A program made the position numbers and the translations under genes. A stretch of 64,000 nucleotides of DNA from Acidobacteriota bacterium. Its GTDB lineage: Bacteria > Acidobacteriota > Terriglobia > Terriglobales > Acidobacteriaceae. The notes below the pieces were generated by a model, which had not been told where the DNA came from, made no database searches, and saw only the letters and a program-made list of their open reading frames with translations. Each line of letters starts with the position of its first letter. Positions within the stretch are counted from its first letter, which is position 1. Positions 9,057 to 17,190 of this stretch are shown here, one piece after another. The stretch lies in the NCBI GenBank assembly GCA_018268755.1, contig JAFDVW010000019.1, positions 150,348 through 214,347 of the forward strand, read 5' to 3'.

Positions 9057-9980
9057 TGCCGGGATCGAGGGCGTAGCTCCTTACCCCCTCGCTGATGACG
9101 CTGATAGAAACATCGTCCGGCACGATGTGGCCGACGTGGCAATTCTCGCAATACCGTCCGCCGACTTCCTCTGAGGAGGCAACCAAGCCGGCCCAAACCG
9201 AGGTGGCCGCCCCCTGCGGAATCGTCTTCCATTGGAAAAGCGGCTTCCCTTCCGCCACCAGCTGCTGGTTGACCTGGGCCAGTAACCCATCCAAAGCACC
9301 GGCATCGAGATGGCGCCCAAGCTCGGTCTGGATTCCGCCGGGGTGCACAGCGGTCGCGCGGACACCCCGCTTCTGGTGCCGCCGGTCAAATTCCACCGCG
9401 AACAGGATATTCGCGGTCTTCGAGCGGCCATAGGCCACGAAGGGTTCATAAGGGGTACGCTCAAAGTTGGGGTCCTTGAGGTCCACGTTGGAGAAGCGGT
9501 GGCCTGACGAAGCCAGGCTCACCAGCCGTCCGCCCGCGCGCAGCAGGGGGCGATGCGATTGACGAAAACGAAATGGCCGAGATGATTGGTGCCAAACTGA
9601 GTCTCGAAGCCATCCGCCGTATAGCCCAAGGGGGTCGCCATAACCCCCGCATTGGCGATGATCACATCAAAAAACTTGCCCTTTTCCAGCAATCCGTCGG
9701 CACAGGCGCGAACACTCTTGAGGTTGGCCAAATCGAGAGCGATCACCTCGAAGCTACCGCCCCGGGCCGAAGCCGCTTTTCGGACCTCTGCAGTAGCTTG
9801 TTCCGCCTTGATCAGGTCGCGCGCTGCTCCCACCACGTCTGCGCCATGGGCAGCCAAGGTGCGGGCGGTCTCCACTCCTAGCCCCGCGGACACACCGGTC
9901 ACCAGGACCCGTTTGCCGGCCAAATTCACGCCGGAGAGAACATCTTCTGTAGTTGAGGTTGCACCGAATTGTTTTGCCAC
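9004..9980 (-). pseudogene. Short-chain dehydrogenase/reductase broken by a one-base frameshift
   Basis: Two adjacent frames together make one SDR of about 320 residues. The upstream piece starts at a GTG (9980) behind GGAGG with 6-base spacing. It has the Rossmann motif RVLVTGVSAGLGVETA and the NAG motif IIANAGVMATP, then runs out of frame as NRIAPCCARADGW and stops. The downstream piece carries the catalytic YGRSKTANILF (YxxxK) and VHPGGIQTELGRH. One extra C in the run of five (G5 at 9546-9550 on the plus strand) would restore NRIAPLLRAGGRLVSLASSG. This is either a real inactivating mutation or a homopolymer sequencing error. The family includes retinol-dehydrogenase-like oxidoreductases. 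The gene is divergent from the TetR gene at 10089 and is its probable target. Confidence 0.85.
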
Positions 9981-10026
9981 TTCTTTCCTCCATTGACCGG
10001 CGGTGCCCCCGCGGGTGAAACTAAAG

Positions 10027-10070
10027 CGGAGAGCAACTCCGGAAATCATAATAACCGGAGACTATCTCCG
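10027..10070. promoter_or_regulatory. Two palindromic operators between the dehydrogenase and tetR genes
   Basis: CGGAG-AGCAA-CTCCG lies at 10027-10041 and CGGAGA-CTA-TCTCCG at 10056-10070, in the 108-base gap between the divergent SDR (start 9980) and TetR (start 10089) genes. Paired related palindromes in such a gap are typical TetR-family operators controlling both promoters. The assignment to this TetR protein is inference. Confidence 0.6.
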
Positions 10071-10088
10071 TTTGCAAGTCCTGGCCTC

Positions 10089-10664
10089 ATGAAAAAGAAA
10101 TCTGCCTCTTCCCCTCGCAAACCGCGCGCCGATGCGCAGCGCAATCGTGCTCGTATTCTGAAGGTTGCCAAAGACGCCTTTACCCGCTCTGGAATCAACG
10201 TGAGTATGGATGAGATCGCCAAACAGGCGGAGGTGGGGCCGGGGACGCTTTATCGGCACTTCCCTACCCGCGACGTCTTACTGGAAGAGGTGTACCGCAG
10301 CGAGTTAGAAAAACTGGCGGCGGCGGAGCGTGAGCTTTCCGCCACTCGGACTCCGCTTGAGGCCTTGCGGGCCTGGATGCTGTTGTTTGTGGACTATATG
10401 GCGGCCAAGCAGATTATCGCACCGGCCCTGAACACGACGGTAGGAGGAACGAAGATCTACGAGCCCTCAGGCACGCAGATTAAGCAAACTATTCATGCAT
10501 TAGTCAGAAGGGCGGTGAAGAACGGAGATATGCGCGCCGACGTTGACCCATTCGATCTGCTGCGGGCACTGGCCGGAGTTTCCTACATCGTTCCCGCGCC
10601 GGATTGGCCGTCCAACGCGCGCCGGATGGTAGAAATCCTGATTCAAGGCTCGCGTCCCGTATGA
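10089..10664 (+). CDS. TetR/AcrR-family transcriptional regulator
   Basis: The ATG at 10089 gives MKKKSASSPRKPRADAQRNR and a 191-residue protein, normal for TetR. The open frame extends upstream to 9969, but that part overlaps the operator region and is unlikely to be translated. The N-terminal helix-turn-helix is clear: RILKVAKDAFTRSG, then SMDEIAKQAEVGPGTLYRHF. The rest is the helical ligand-binding domain, with a C-terminal region (LLRALAGVSYIVPAPDWP) of the kind seen in regulators of short-chain dehydrogenase genes. It probably represses the divergent SDR gene and itself through the palindromes at 10027-10070. Confidence 0.85.
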   Translation: MKKKSASSPRKPRADAQRNRARILKVAKDAFTRSGINVSMDEIAKQAEVGPGTLYRHFPTRDVLLEEVYRSELEKLAAAERELSATRTPLEALRAWMLLFVDYMAAKQIIAPALNTTVGGTKIYEPSGTQIKQTIHALVRRAVKNGDMRADVDPFDLLRALAGVSYIVPAPDWPSNARRMVEILIQGSRPV

Positions 10665-10723
10665 GCTCCTCCCCCCGTGGAAGCAGAAACCGTAAGGGAC
10701 GGCAGGATTCGCACCGCCGGACC

Positions 10724-12121
10724 TCAGGAGTGTCCGCCGCCGGTCAACTCTCGCACAATATTGCCCACAAAAGCCTTGGCGTCACCGAACAGCATGAGGT
10801 TGTGGTCAAGGTAATAGAGCGGGTTATCGATGCCGGCAAAGCCCGGACTCATGCCGCGTTTGATCACCATGATGGTATGGGCTTTATCGACGTCGAGAAT
10901 GGGCATGCCATAGATCGGGCTGGAGGGATCATTGCGCGCTGACGGGTTGGTGACATCATTGGCCCCAATGACCAGGGCCACATCGGTTTGGGGAAAGTCC
11001 CCGTTGATCTCTTCCATATCGATCAGCCGGTCATAAGGAATATCGGCTTCCGCGAGCAGGACGTTCATGTGGCCCGGCATGCGGCCGGCCACGGGATGAA
11101 TGGCAAAACGCACCTCCACGCCGCGCTTGGTCAGCGTGTCATAGAGTTCGCGGACTTTGTGCTGCGCCTGGGCCACCGCCATGCCGTATCCGGGGACCAC
11201 CACCACTTTATTCGCGGCAGAAAGGATGGCCGCCGCTTCTTCCGCGGTGGCGCTGCGCACCGGTCTGGCTTCCTGCTTGCCGCCGGCCGCCGTCTGGTCT
11301 TGTCCGAAGGCCCCAAACAACACGTTGGTAAAGGAGCGGTTCATCGCCTTCGACATGATGATGGAAAGGATCAAGCCGGAAGAACCGTCAAGGGCGCCGG
11401 CAATGATCAGCAGCTTATTGTCGAGGACGAAGCCCATGGCCGCCGCGGAAAGTCCGGCGTAGGAGTTCAACAGCGAGATCACAGTCGGCATGTCCGCGCC
11501 GCCAATGGGAATGATCAGCAGCACGCCAAAGATGACTGCAATGGCGACCATCAACGGGAACAGATGGGTCGCTCCCGGATGCCGCACCAGATATACCGCC
11601 AGCCCGATCGCGCTGCCCAGCAGAAGGAAGTTGACGACGTTTTGCCCCTTGTAGGTCAAAGGGCGCTGAGGAAGGACCTCCTGCAGTTTGCCCGCCGCCA
11701 TCAGGCTTCCGGTAAATGTCAGCCCGCCTAAAATGACTTCCGCGGACAGCACGCCCATGGTGAAGCGCGGCACGTTGGGCGTCTGCAAGTAATATTCCGC
11801 GGTGCCGACCAGGGTGACGCAGAGCGCGCCAAAGGCATGGCTCAGGGCCGTCCGCTGCGGGACCGCGGTCATTTGCACCAAACCGAGCGGAATGCCGATG
11901 CCGGTGCCCAACACCAGGCCGACAATTACCCACTTGTAATCGACGATGCCGTGGTGCAGCAAGGTGCCGCAGACAGCCAACAGCATGCCCAGCTCGCCGG
12001 CCCAAACACCATGACGGGCGGTGGTGGGAGAGCTCATCCACTTCAGCGACAGAATAAAGAGGGTGCTGGCGATGAGATAAATGACTTCGATGATGTGCAG
12101 ATTGGCGATCAGTTCGTTCAT
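10724..12121 (-). CDS. pntB: NAD(P) transhydrogenase subunit beta
   Basis: The 465-residue protein has an N-terminal membrane domain of about nine helices (to about residue 260) and a C-terminal NADP(H)-binding dIII domain. The latter carries VVVPGYGMAVAQAQHKVREL, VRFAIHPVAGRMPGHMNVLL and the NADP-contact region GANDVTNPSARNDPSSPIYG. The enzyme couples hydride transfer from NADH to NADP+ with proton entry across the inner membrane and supplies NADPH. The ATG overlaps the stop of the pntAB frame by four bases. Length and domain order are normal. Confidence 0.95.
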   Translation of the reverse strand: MNELIANLHIIEVIYLIASTLFILSLKWMSSPTTARHGVWAGELGMLLAVCGTLLHHGIVDYKWVIVGLVLGTGIGIPLGLVQMTAVPQRTALSHAFGALCVTLVGTAEYYLQTPNVPRFTMGVLSAEVILGGLTFTGSLMAAGKLQEVLPQRPLTYKGQNVVNFLLLGSAIGLAVYLVRHPGATHLFPLMVAIAVIFGVLLIIPIGGADMPTVISLLNSYAGLSAAAMGFVLDNKLLIIAGALDGSSGLILSIIMSKAMNRSFTNVLFGAFGQDQTAAGGKQEARPVRSATAEEAAAILSAANKVVVVPGYGMAVAQAQHKVRELYDTLTKRGVEVRFAIHPVAGRMPGHMNVLLAEADIPYDRLIDMEEINGDFPQTDVALVIGANDVTNPSARNDPSSPIYGMPILDVDKAHTIMVIKRGMSPGFAGIDNPLYYLDHNLMLFGDAKAFVGNIVRELTGGGHS

Positions 12122-12414
12122 GGCTTGGCCGGACGGCTGCTCTTGAACATTTTGAGCATGCGGTCAGTGATTAAGAATCCACCCACGATGTTGCTGGTGG
12201 CGGCAACAATGGCGATGGTGCCGAGGATGGTGGCGAAGGTGCTCTTATGCTCCCCCGCCATGACGATCGCGCCCACGACGGCGATGGCGTCGAGCGCGTT
12301 GGTCAGCGACATCAGCGGAGTATGCAGCAACGGGGAGACGCGGCGAATGACCTCAAAACCGATAAAACACGCCAGCATGAAAATAAACAGCAAATCCACC
12401 AAATTGGAACTCAT
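12118..12414 (-). CDS. pntAB: NAD(P) transhydrogenase subunit alpha, membrane part
   Basis: This 98-residue protein has three hydrophobic helices (LVDLLFIFMLACFIGFEVIR, then TNALDAIAVVGAIVMAG, then FATILGTIAIVAATSNIVGG). It matches the C-terminal membrane segment of PntA, encoded as a separate gene as in many non-enteric bacteria. It has the family's LHTPLMSLTNALDA motif. It overlaps pntAA and pntB by four bases on each side, so the three are co-translated. Confidence 0.93.
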   Translation of the reverse strand: MSSNLVDLLFIFMLACFIGFEVIRRVSPLLHTPLMSLTNALDAIAVVGAIVMAGEHKSTFATILGTIAIVAATSNIVGGFLITDRMLKMFKSSRPAKP

Positions 12415-13583
12415 CGTACCTCCTGCAGTGCAGGCAAGGAATAAAACTCGCGCACCCGCTTGTTGACGATCTCGCCGTCACGCGTGAGCAAGGTGTCGCG
12501 GGTGATTTCATCTTCGAGATTCAGTTGCAGTTTGCCGTCTTTGACCAGGTGCAGAAGAAAGGCCGTGACGTTGCGGGCGTACATCTGGCTGGCATGATAG
12601 GGGACGCCGCTGGCCAGATTGATCTGGCCGATGATGGTCACACCATGTTTGACCACAGTCTTGCCGGTCTCGGTGAGCTCGCAGTTACCGCCCCGCTCCG
12701 CCGCCAAATCGAAGATCACCGATCCCGGGGCCATGCGCCGCACCATGTCGGCGGTGACCAGGATGGGAGATTTCTTTCCCGGAATCACCGCGGCGGCAAT
12801 CACCACGTCCTGCGCGGCCACCACATTGCCCAGCAGTTCCCGCTGCCGGTTGTAGAAGCCTTCGTCCTGCGCCCGGGCATAGCCGCGCTCATCCTGGGCG
12901 TCCTGGGCTTCGATGGGAAGCTCCACAAAACGTCCGCCCAGGCTCTGCACCTGCTCTTTCGCGGCAGGCCGCAGATCATAGGCGGAAACCACCGCCCCCA
13001 GCCGCCGCGCAGTGGCGATGGCCTGCAGGCCGGCCACCCCGGCGCCCATAATCAACACGCGGGCCGGCGTGATGGTGCCGGCGGCGGTGGTCAGCATGGG
13101 GAAAATCCGGGGATGATGATCGGCGGCGTGCACCACCGCTTTGTAGCCGCAGATCGTCCCCATGGAGGACAGCACGTCCATGCTCTGAGCACGGGTGGTA
13201 CGGGGCATGAGTTCCACCGAGAAGGAAGTCACGCCGGTCTGCGCCAGTTGCTGCGTCACCTCGACCGTTCCTAGCGGACGCAGAAAGCCCACCAACACCT
13301 GGCCGCGGCGCAGGAGCGGCAAGTCGGCGTCGCCGGTAAGATCGTTCGATCCATAACACAGGATCTGGACAATGACATCGGCGGCGGCGAAGACTGCCTG
13401 GCGGTCCGCCACAATCTTGACGCCCTTCTCCACGTACTGCTCGTCAAGATAACCGGCTTCCAGGCCGGCTCCGGCCTCCATAACAATCTCGAAACCCGCT
13501 TTGGCCAGGGCCGGAACCACCATCGGCACCAGCGCCACCCGCCGTTCTTCGGGGTAACTTTCTTTGGGGATCCCAATGATCAT
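12411..13583 (-). CDS. pntAA: NAD(P) transhydrogenase subunit alpha, NAD-binding part
   Basis: The 390-residue protein starts MIIGIPKESYPEERRVALVP, as in alanine dehydrogenase and PntA N-terminal domains. It has the family Rossmann motif VLIMGAGVAGLQAIATARRLGAVV (given here in two parts: VLIMGAGVAGLQ and AIATARRLGAVV) and the mobile-loop region of dI. It binds NAD(H) in the soluble domain of the transhydrogenase. It lacks the C-terminal membrane helices, which are supplied by the next gene. The ATG follows AGGAAAG. First gene of the pntAA-pntAB-pntB operon. Confidence 0.94.
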   Translation of the reverse strand: MIIGIPKESYPEERRVALVPMVVPALAKAGFEIVMEAGAGLEAGYLDEQYVEKGVKIVADRQAVFAAADVIVQILCYGSNDLTGDADLPLLRRGQVLVGFLRPLGTVEVTQQLAQTGVTSFSVELMPRTTRAQSMDVLSSMGTICGYKAVVHAADHHPRIFPMLTTAAGTITPARVLIMGAGVAGLQAIATARRLGAVVSAYDLRPAAKEQVQSLGGRFVELPIEAQDAQDERGYARAQDEGFYNRQRELLGNVVAAQDVVIAAAVIPGKKSPILVTADMVRRMAPGSVIFDLAAERGGNCELTETGKTVVKHGVTIIGQINLASGVPYHASQMYARNVTAFLLHLVKDGKLQLNLEDEITRDTLLTRDGEIVNKRVREFYSLPALQEVR

Positions 13584-13798
13584 GATTCCATCTTTCCTCT
13601 ACCTCGAAAAAGCCGATTCTAAACTTTAACAAAATGTGGCGGGGACAGCGTGTGATTCTGGACACAGGAGACTCCCGGAAACCATCTCCCCCCAGGCAGC
13701 TGCCGGCTTAGAGCAAGGTGCCGCTCTGCCTCACGGGGAGCGGGACAGCCTGGCCCGTGCGGCCCCCTGCAGGATTAGCCACACCATCACTTCCCCAT

Positions 13799-13827
13799 TT
13801 GAGCGATTGGCGAACCGTTGCTATAAT
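13799..13827 (+). promoter_or_regulatory. Sigma-70-type promoter for tRNA-Phe
   Basis: TTGAGC (13799-13804), a 17-base spacer and a perfect TATAAT (13822-13827) lie 118 bases upstream of the tRNA. No protein gene intervenes. The rest of the 362-base gap from 13584 shows nothing further; the plus-strand open frame across it runs through the tRNA and is not a gene. Confidence 0.75.
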
Positions 13828-13945
13828 GATTTTCGTTCCACTCGCCAGACTTGACCGTCCCGGTGGCCGTAGTGATTTCCGTTCATTCCAGGCGTTCCCA
13901 AACGACACGCCCGCGGCGTCGGCAGTGCAGTTGTGGAATTTATGT

Positions 13946-14021
13946 GGCCAGGTAGCTCAGGTGGTAGAGCGCAGCCCTGAAAAGGCTGGCGTCGGCGGTT
14001 CAACTCCGTCCCTGGCCACCA
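13946..14021 (+). tRNA. tRNA-Phe (GAA)
   Basis: The acceptor stem GGCCAGG (13946-13952) pairs with CCTGGCC (14011-14017). The D arm is GCTC/GAGC, and the anticodon stem CAGCC/GGCTG encloses CTGAAAA with anticodon GAA at 13979-13981. The T arm is GGCGG/CCGTC around TTCAACT, and CCA is encoded at 14019-14021. A tyrosine integrase gene begins its 3' end 80 bases downstream, so this tRNA is the likely attachment site of the mobile element to its right. Confidence 0.97.
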
Positions 14022-14101
14022 CTTTCCAAAGCACTTAGCTCCACTTTCCAATTCTCATATCACCTGCAGTTTACCGGCAGTTACCTGCTGAAGCTGCTGA
14101 T

Positions 14102-15361
14102 TCACTGCAAAGAACGCACTACAGGCTCAATGTTTTCAAGATCTTTTTTGGTGACGCCAGCCTGCAGCGAGTTTTTCTTGTCGTGGCTGAAGAGCTGTTC
14201 GAGAAACATGCCCTGCGCCTGAAGTTTGTCCTCAGTCATTGCTTTAGCGTAAATCTCCAGCGTTGTCTTGAGGTTTTGGTGACGAAGCATTTCTTGAACG
14301 GTCTTGACGTCGACTTTCATTTTCACGAGGACTGACGCGAGCGTCCTGCGAAATGTGTGGAAGCCGAAGGTGCGAGGTGGAGCATGTACGCCCGCCTTTT
14401 CTGCAGCCATGCGCAAGTGATCGGCCACAAGCATGTTGGCGGCCGGCGGCCTTTTTCCCTTTAAACGCAGGCTCGGAAATACTAGGTCGTTGTCGGCGGG
14501 ATATGGAGTCTCCTTGCGCCAGGCAAGAAGATGTACAGCCAGCAGCGAATGCATCGGCACAGGCCTTTTCGAAGCCTTGGATTTAGGCTTACCGAATCGA
14601 CGTTCAACGTATGCTCGTCGAACGCGAATCAGCTGTTCTTCGAAATCCAAATCGAACCATTGCAAAGCTAGGATTTCGGAGACCCGCAAGGCCGTGGCCG
14701 CGTCGGTAAGAATCATGGTGCGGCGCATCAGGTCTAGGTTGCCAAAGATATCGAGTACCTGTGGCAACGTGAGGATGACTGGTTCGAAATCGCTCGCGAG
14801 CGATTGCCGAACGAACGACATAGGATTTCCGTCCTGCGTCCGCGGAATGTAGCCTTGGCGTTGTCCGTGAACGAAAACGTTATTCATAGCCTTTCGTATT
14901 TCGCCTAGCGTCGGATTGCTGAGCGAAAATTTCCTCTTGAGGTCTTTTAGCCAGTCTTCCAGTTCGGGCGGATGGAGTGCCAGCGCCGGAACGTTCTTCC
15001 AGCGAGGCAAAGCCCAGCGATTCAGATAACGCTTGTATTTGTTGATGGTCGAATAGGCTTTTTCAATCGTAGCGTCAGTCTGATCCTCTGGTAGTTCGCG
15101 CTGCATGTAGTTAGCCGCGAGTTCGCCAAACAAAATTTGCGCTCCCACGGCAATAGGTGATTGGTTGGGATTGAGATGAAGTTCTTCTACTCGCCGCCAA
15201 GCCGCTTCCTCGCTGGGAAAGTCTCGAACTTTCCCGACTGGAATGTCAGTGGCCTGCACCCAGGCTCCGTCTTCAGGACGTCGGTGACGATAGCAAAACA
15301 CCCAAATCTCTCCTGTTTTGCGTGGTTTCTTTTGAAGCCACCCAGTTTGAAATCGTGCCAT
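14102..15361 (-). CDS. int: Tyrosine recombinase (ICE integrase)
   Basis: The ATG at 15361 (MARFQTGWLQKKPRK) follows AAAGGAG with 5-base spacing and gives 419 residues. The longer open frame upstream overlaps the excisionase gene. The N-terminal SAM-like core-binding domain is at about 95-190. The catalytic domain carries the first Arg in ALRVSEILALQ (about residue 225), the His-x-x-Arg box in FHTFRRT (about 335), a His in MLRHQNLKTT and the nucleophile Tyr in LEIYAKA (about 370). It catalyses integration into and excision from the tRNA-Phe site. The gene reads toward the tRNA and starts on the last base of the excisionase stop (TGATG), so the two are translated together. Confidence 0.93.
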   Translation of the reverse strand: MARFQTGWLQKKPRKTGEIWVFCYRHRRPEDGAWVQATDIPVGKVRDFPSEEAAWRRVEELHLNPNQSPIAVGAQILFGELAANYMQRELPEDQTDATIEKAYSTINKYKRYLNRWALPRWKNVPALALHPPELEDWLKDLKRKFSLSNPTLGEIRKAMNNVFVHGQRQGYIPRTQDGNPMSFVRQSLASDFEPVILTLPQVLDIFGNLDLMRRTMILTDAATALRVSEILALQWFDLDFEEQLIRVRRAYVERRFGKPKSKASKRPVPMHSLLAVHLLAWRKETPYPADNDLVFPSLRLKGKRPPAANMLVADHLRMAAEKAGVHAPPRTFGFHTFRRTLASVLVKMKVDVKTVQEMLRHQNLKTTLEIYAKAMTEDKLQAQGMFLEQLFSHDKKNSLQAGVTKKDLENIEPVVRSLQ

Positions 15362-15633
15362 CACTTCTCCTTTGGAGAGGTGGCACTCCCGGCTGTTGCC
15401 GAGTTTCTCTGAGCGCGGGCCCACTCGTCAAGCTCACTCAATTTGTAGCGCCAAGTGCGGCGAAGACTACGAGAACCGCTGAGAACAGGGTGGGCTGGAA
15501 TCTTCCCCTGGCGAGAGAGTCGTTGCACGGTCTTGGAGTCGAAGGCCAAAAATTCTGCAGCCCGCTTGCTGTCGACGTAGGGCTCAATGCTTAGCGGACC
15601 GGCTGCGAGGATCGAATCAGGCTGGGTGGACAT
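15361..15633 (-). CDS. xis: Excisionase-like helix-turn-helix protein
   Basis: The 90-residue protein has a MerR/excisionase-type winged helix: YVDSKRAAEFLAFDSKTVQR, then a wing (SRSLRRTWRYKLSELDEW). HTH proteins of this size placed directly before a tyrosine integrase act as recombination directionality factors. Start and stop positions couple it to int by a one-base overlap. It could instead only regulate int. Confidence 0.8.
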   Translation of the reverse strand: MSTQPDSILAAGPLSIEPYVDSKRAAEFLAFDSKTVQRLSRQGKIPAHPVLSGSRSLRRTWRYKLSELDEWARAQRNSATAGSATSPKEK

Positions 15634-15705
15634 AGAATTCCTTCATAGCTCTGTCGAACATGAGAACTGGGCCCCAGCCAGGGCTGAGACCCAGTTTCGC
15701 GACCG

Positions 15706-16119
15706 TTAGGCAGCGGATTCCTGGGACGGAAAGTCCCCGGGATCGCCCCCGGGGGCAGGCTCGTCCTGCTTGGCTGCGCGATCCAGCTTCAAGATCCGGT
15801 TGGCATGAATTTCAGCCATACGCCGCTTGATGGGTGTGGCGTCGGCATCGCTTCCGCGATCTTTCTTGTACTCGCGATAGCGCAGCTCGCCCTCGATCTG
15901 AACGTGGGCGCCCTTCTCCAGCTTGCCGGCAAACTCGGCAAGTTTGCCCCAGGCGGTGCAACGATGCCATTCGGTCCGGGATTCGTACTCGCCCTTGCCG
16001 TTTTTCCAGCTGGATTTTGTCGCAACGGACAGAACTGCGACCGGAGTGCCGTTCTTCGTGGATTTGAGTTGTACGTCGTTGCCGACGAAGCCGATGAGGG
16101 AAATGCGGTTCTGATACAT
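15706..16119 (-). CDS. ssb: Single-stranded DNA-binding protein
   Basis: The ATG at 16119 (MYQNRISLIGFVGNDVQLKS) follows AAGGAG and gives 137 residues. Longer frames upstream are not supported. The OB fold is complete: VAVLSVATKSSWKNGKGEY, TEWHRCTAWGKLAEFAGKL, KGAHVQIEGELRYREY. The tail is short, ending DFPSQESAA, and lacks the classical DDDIPF end, so partner binding may differ from the housekeeping SSB. It coats single-stranded DNA during transfer or replication of the element. Confidence 0.92.
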   Translation of the reverse strand: MYQNRISLIGFVGNDVQLKSTKNGTPVAVLSVATKSSWKNGKGEYESRTEWHRCTAWGKLAEFAGKLEKGAHVQIEGELRYREYKKDRGSDADATPIKRRMAEIHANRILKLDRAAKQDEPAPGGDPGDFPSQESAA

Positions 16120-16430
16120 GATTTGAATCTCCTTTTTCTGCCCTGCTCTCTCGCGGGGCGCCCAGAGGCAGGTGGCACCTGCTCCCCAGGCCAAGCTCCG
16201 CATTTTCTGGAGGAGCCGGAAAAGATGCTGTTCGGCAGGGCCGATCTTTTTGGGAGGAAACCGGAAACCCGGAGGGCCGCGTAGCGGAAGCAGAAGAGCA
16301 CCGCGCCGCCAGGGCGCAGGAGAAGTTGACAGCCTGCCGTGCCCGAGAGAGAGCAGGCCGAAAGAGGAGCAATAAGAACCGTTCCCGCCGGGTCCGGGGC
16401 AGCGATGACGAATCGAACACGCTTTCATTC
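16120..16430. other. Non-coding stretch with a dispersed 16-base repeat
   Basis: This 311-base G+C-rich gap between the methyltransferase and ssb has no supported gene. It contains CCGGAAACCCGGAGGG at 16261-16276, identical to 21869-21884 in another gap of the same element. Confidence 0.5.
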
Positions 16431-17174
16431 TCACGGCCACCTCCGGTCGGAGCCTTGAGACACGAAAGTGCTGGAAACTGAGTCTCGGCATGGGCGGCGT
16501 ACGGAATCCACTCGGGGAAAGAGCCGACCGTGAACTCTGCCCATGTACTCGCTATAGCCGGCAAGACGCCTTTGGAGAAACTCTTCTTCAGCGTCAACAC
16601 GTTTCAGGATCACGAGGCAAAATAGTGCGGCGGGGAGCAAGGCCAGCCAGGAGCCGATGGCCAATGCACTGGCGGGGACGGCAGCCAGCATGGCGAGATA
16701 GCCCGGATGTCGAAGAAGCCGATAGGGTCCGCAGGCAACAAGCCGGTGTCCGCGCTCCGACTGCAACCGAATATCGGGCGAGAAAAACGGATTCACGACC
16801 ATTGCCCACATTTGCAATGCCATTGCTGCTGCGAAGACGACAAGGCTGCTAAGGCGCGCATCAGCAGGGACAGGACGTAGCCAATGGAAGCGCCCCACCT
16901 CTAAGGCTGCAAGCGTTAGCGTTGCAAGGAATGAAAGGCCCGCTGCAAATCTGCCTGGCGTTGCGCCTTTGTCTGACGTGCGAGACCGTTCTGCGGCCAG
17001 TCCCGGATCAATACCCAACATTGTGGCCAGTAGAAAGGCCGAGAATGTGACGAGGAAGTTGCGGAGAGATGGAAGGCGCGTGGTGCCCGCTGCTACAAAC
17101 AGCAGAGTCGAAATGGAAAGCGTGAGGACCGCCCATCGGGCGAACACCTTCACCCAGTAGTTAGCATTTCTCAC
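16431..17174 (-). CDS. Isoprenylcysteine/phospholipid methyltransferase-family membrane protein
   Basis: The GTG at 17174 (VRNANYWVKVFARW) follows AAAGGAG with 8-base spacing and gives 247 residues. It has about five membrane helices and the ICMT/PEMT signature GHRLVACGPYRLLRHPGYLA near the C-terminal third, which binds S-adenosylmethionine and the methyl acceptor. The family methylates isoprenylcysteine carboxyl groups or phospholipid amines; the bacterial acceptor is unknown here. The last 30 residues (after YMGRVHGRLFPRV) look non-conserved. It lies in the transfer/replication block between the primase and ssb, an odd place for a membrane-modifying enzyme. Confidence 0.8.
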   Translation of the reverse strand: MRNANYWVKVFARWAVLTLSISTLLFVAAGTTRLPSLRNFLVTFSAFLLATMLGIDPGLAAERSRTSDKGATPGRFAAGLSFLATLTLAALEVGRFHWLRPVPADARLSSLVVFAAAMALQMWAMVVNPFFSPDIRLQSERGHRLVACGPYRLLRHPGYLAMLAAVPASALAIGSWLALLPAALFCLVILKRVDAEEEFLQRRLAGYSEYMGRVHGRLFPRVDSVRRPCRDSVSSTFVSQGSDRRWP

Positions 17175-17190
17175 GGATGACACTCCTTTG

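Noticed and set aside
13718..14038. Open frame running through tRNA-Phe
   Set aside because: It overlaps the tRNA and its promoter, and has no protein family features.
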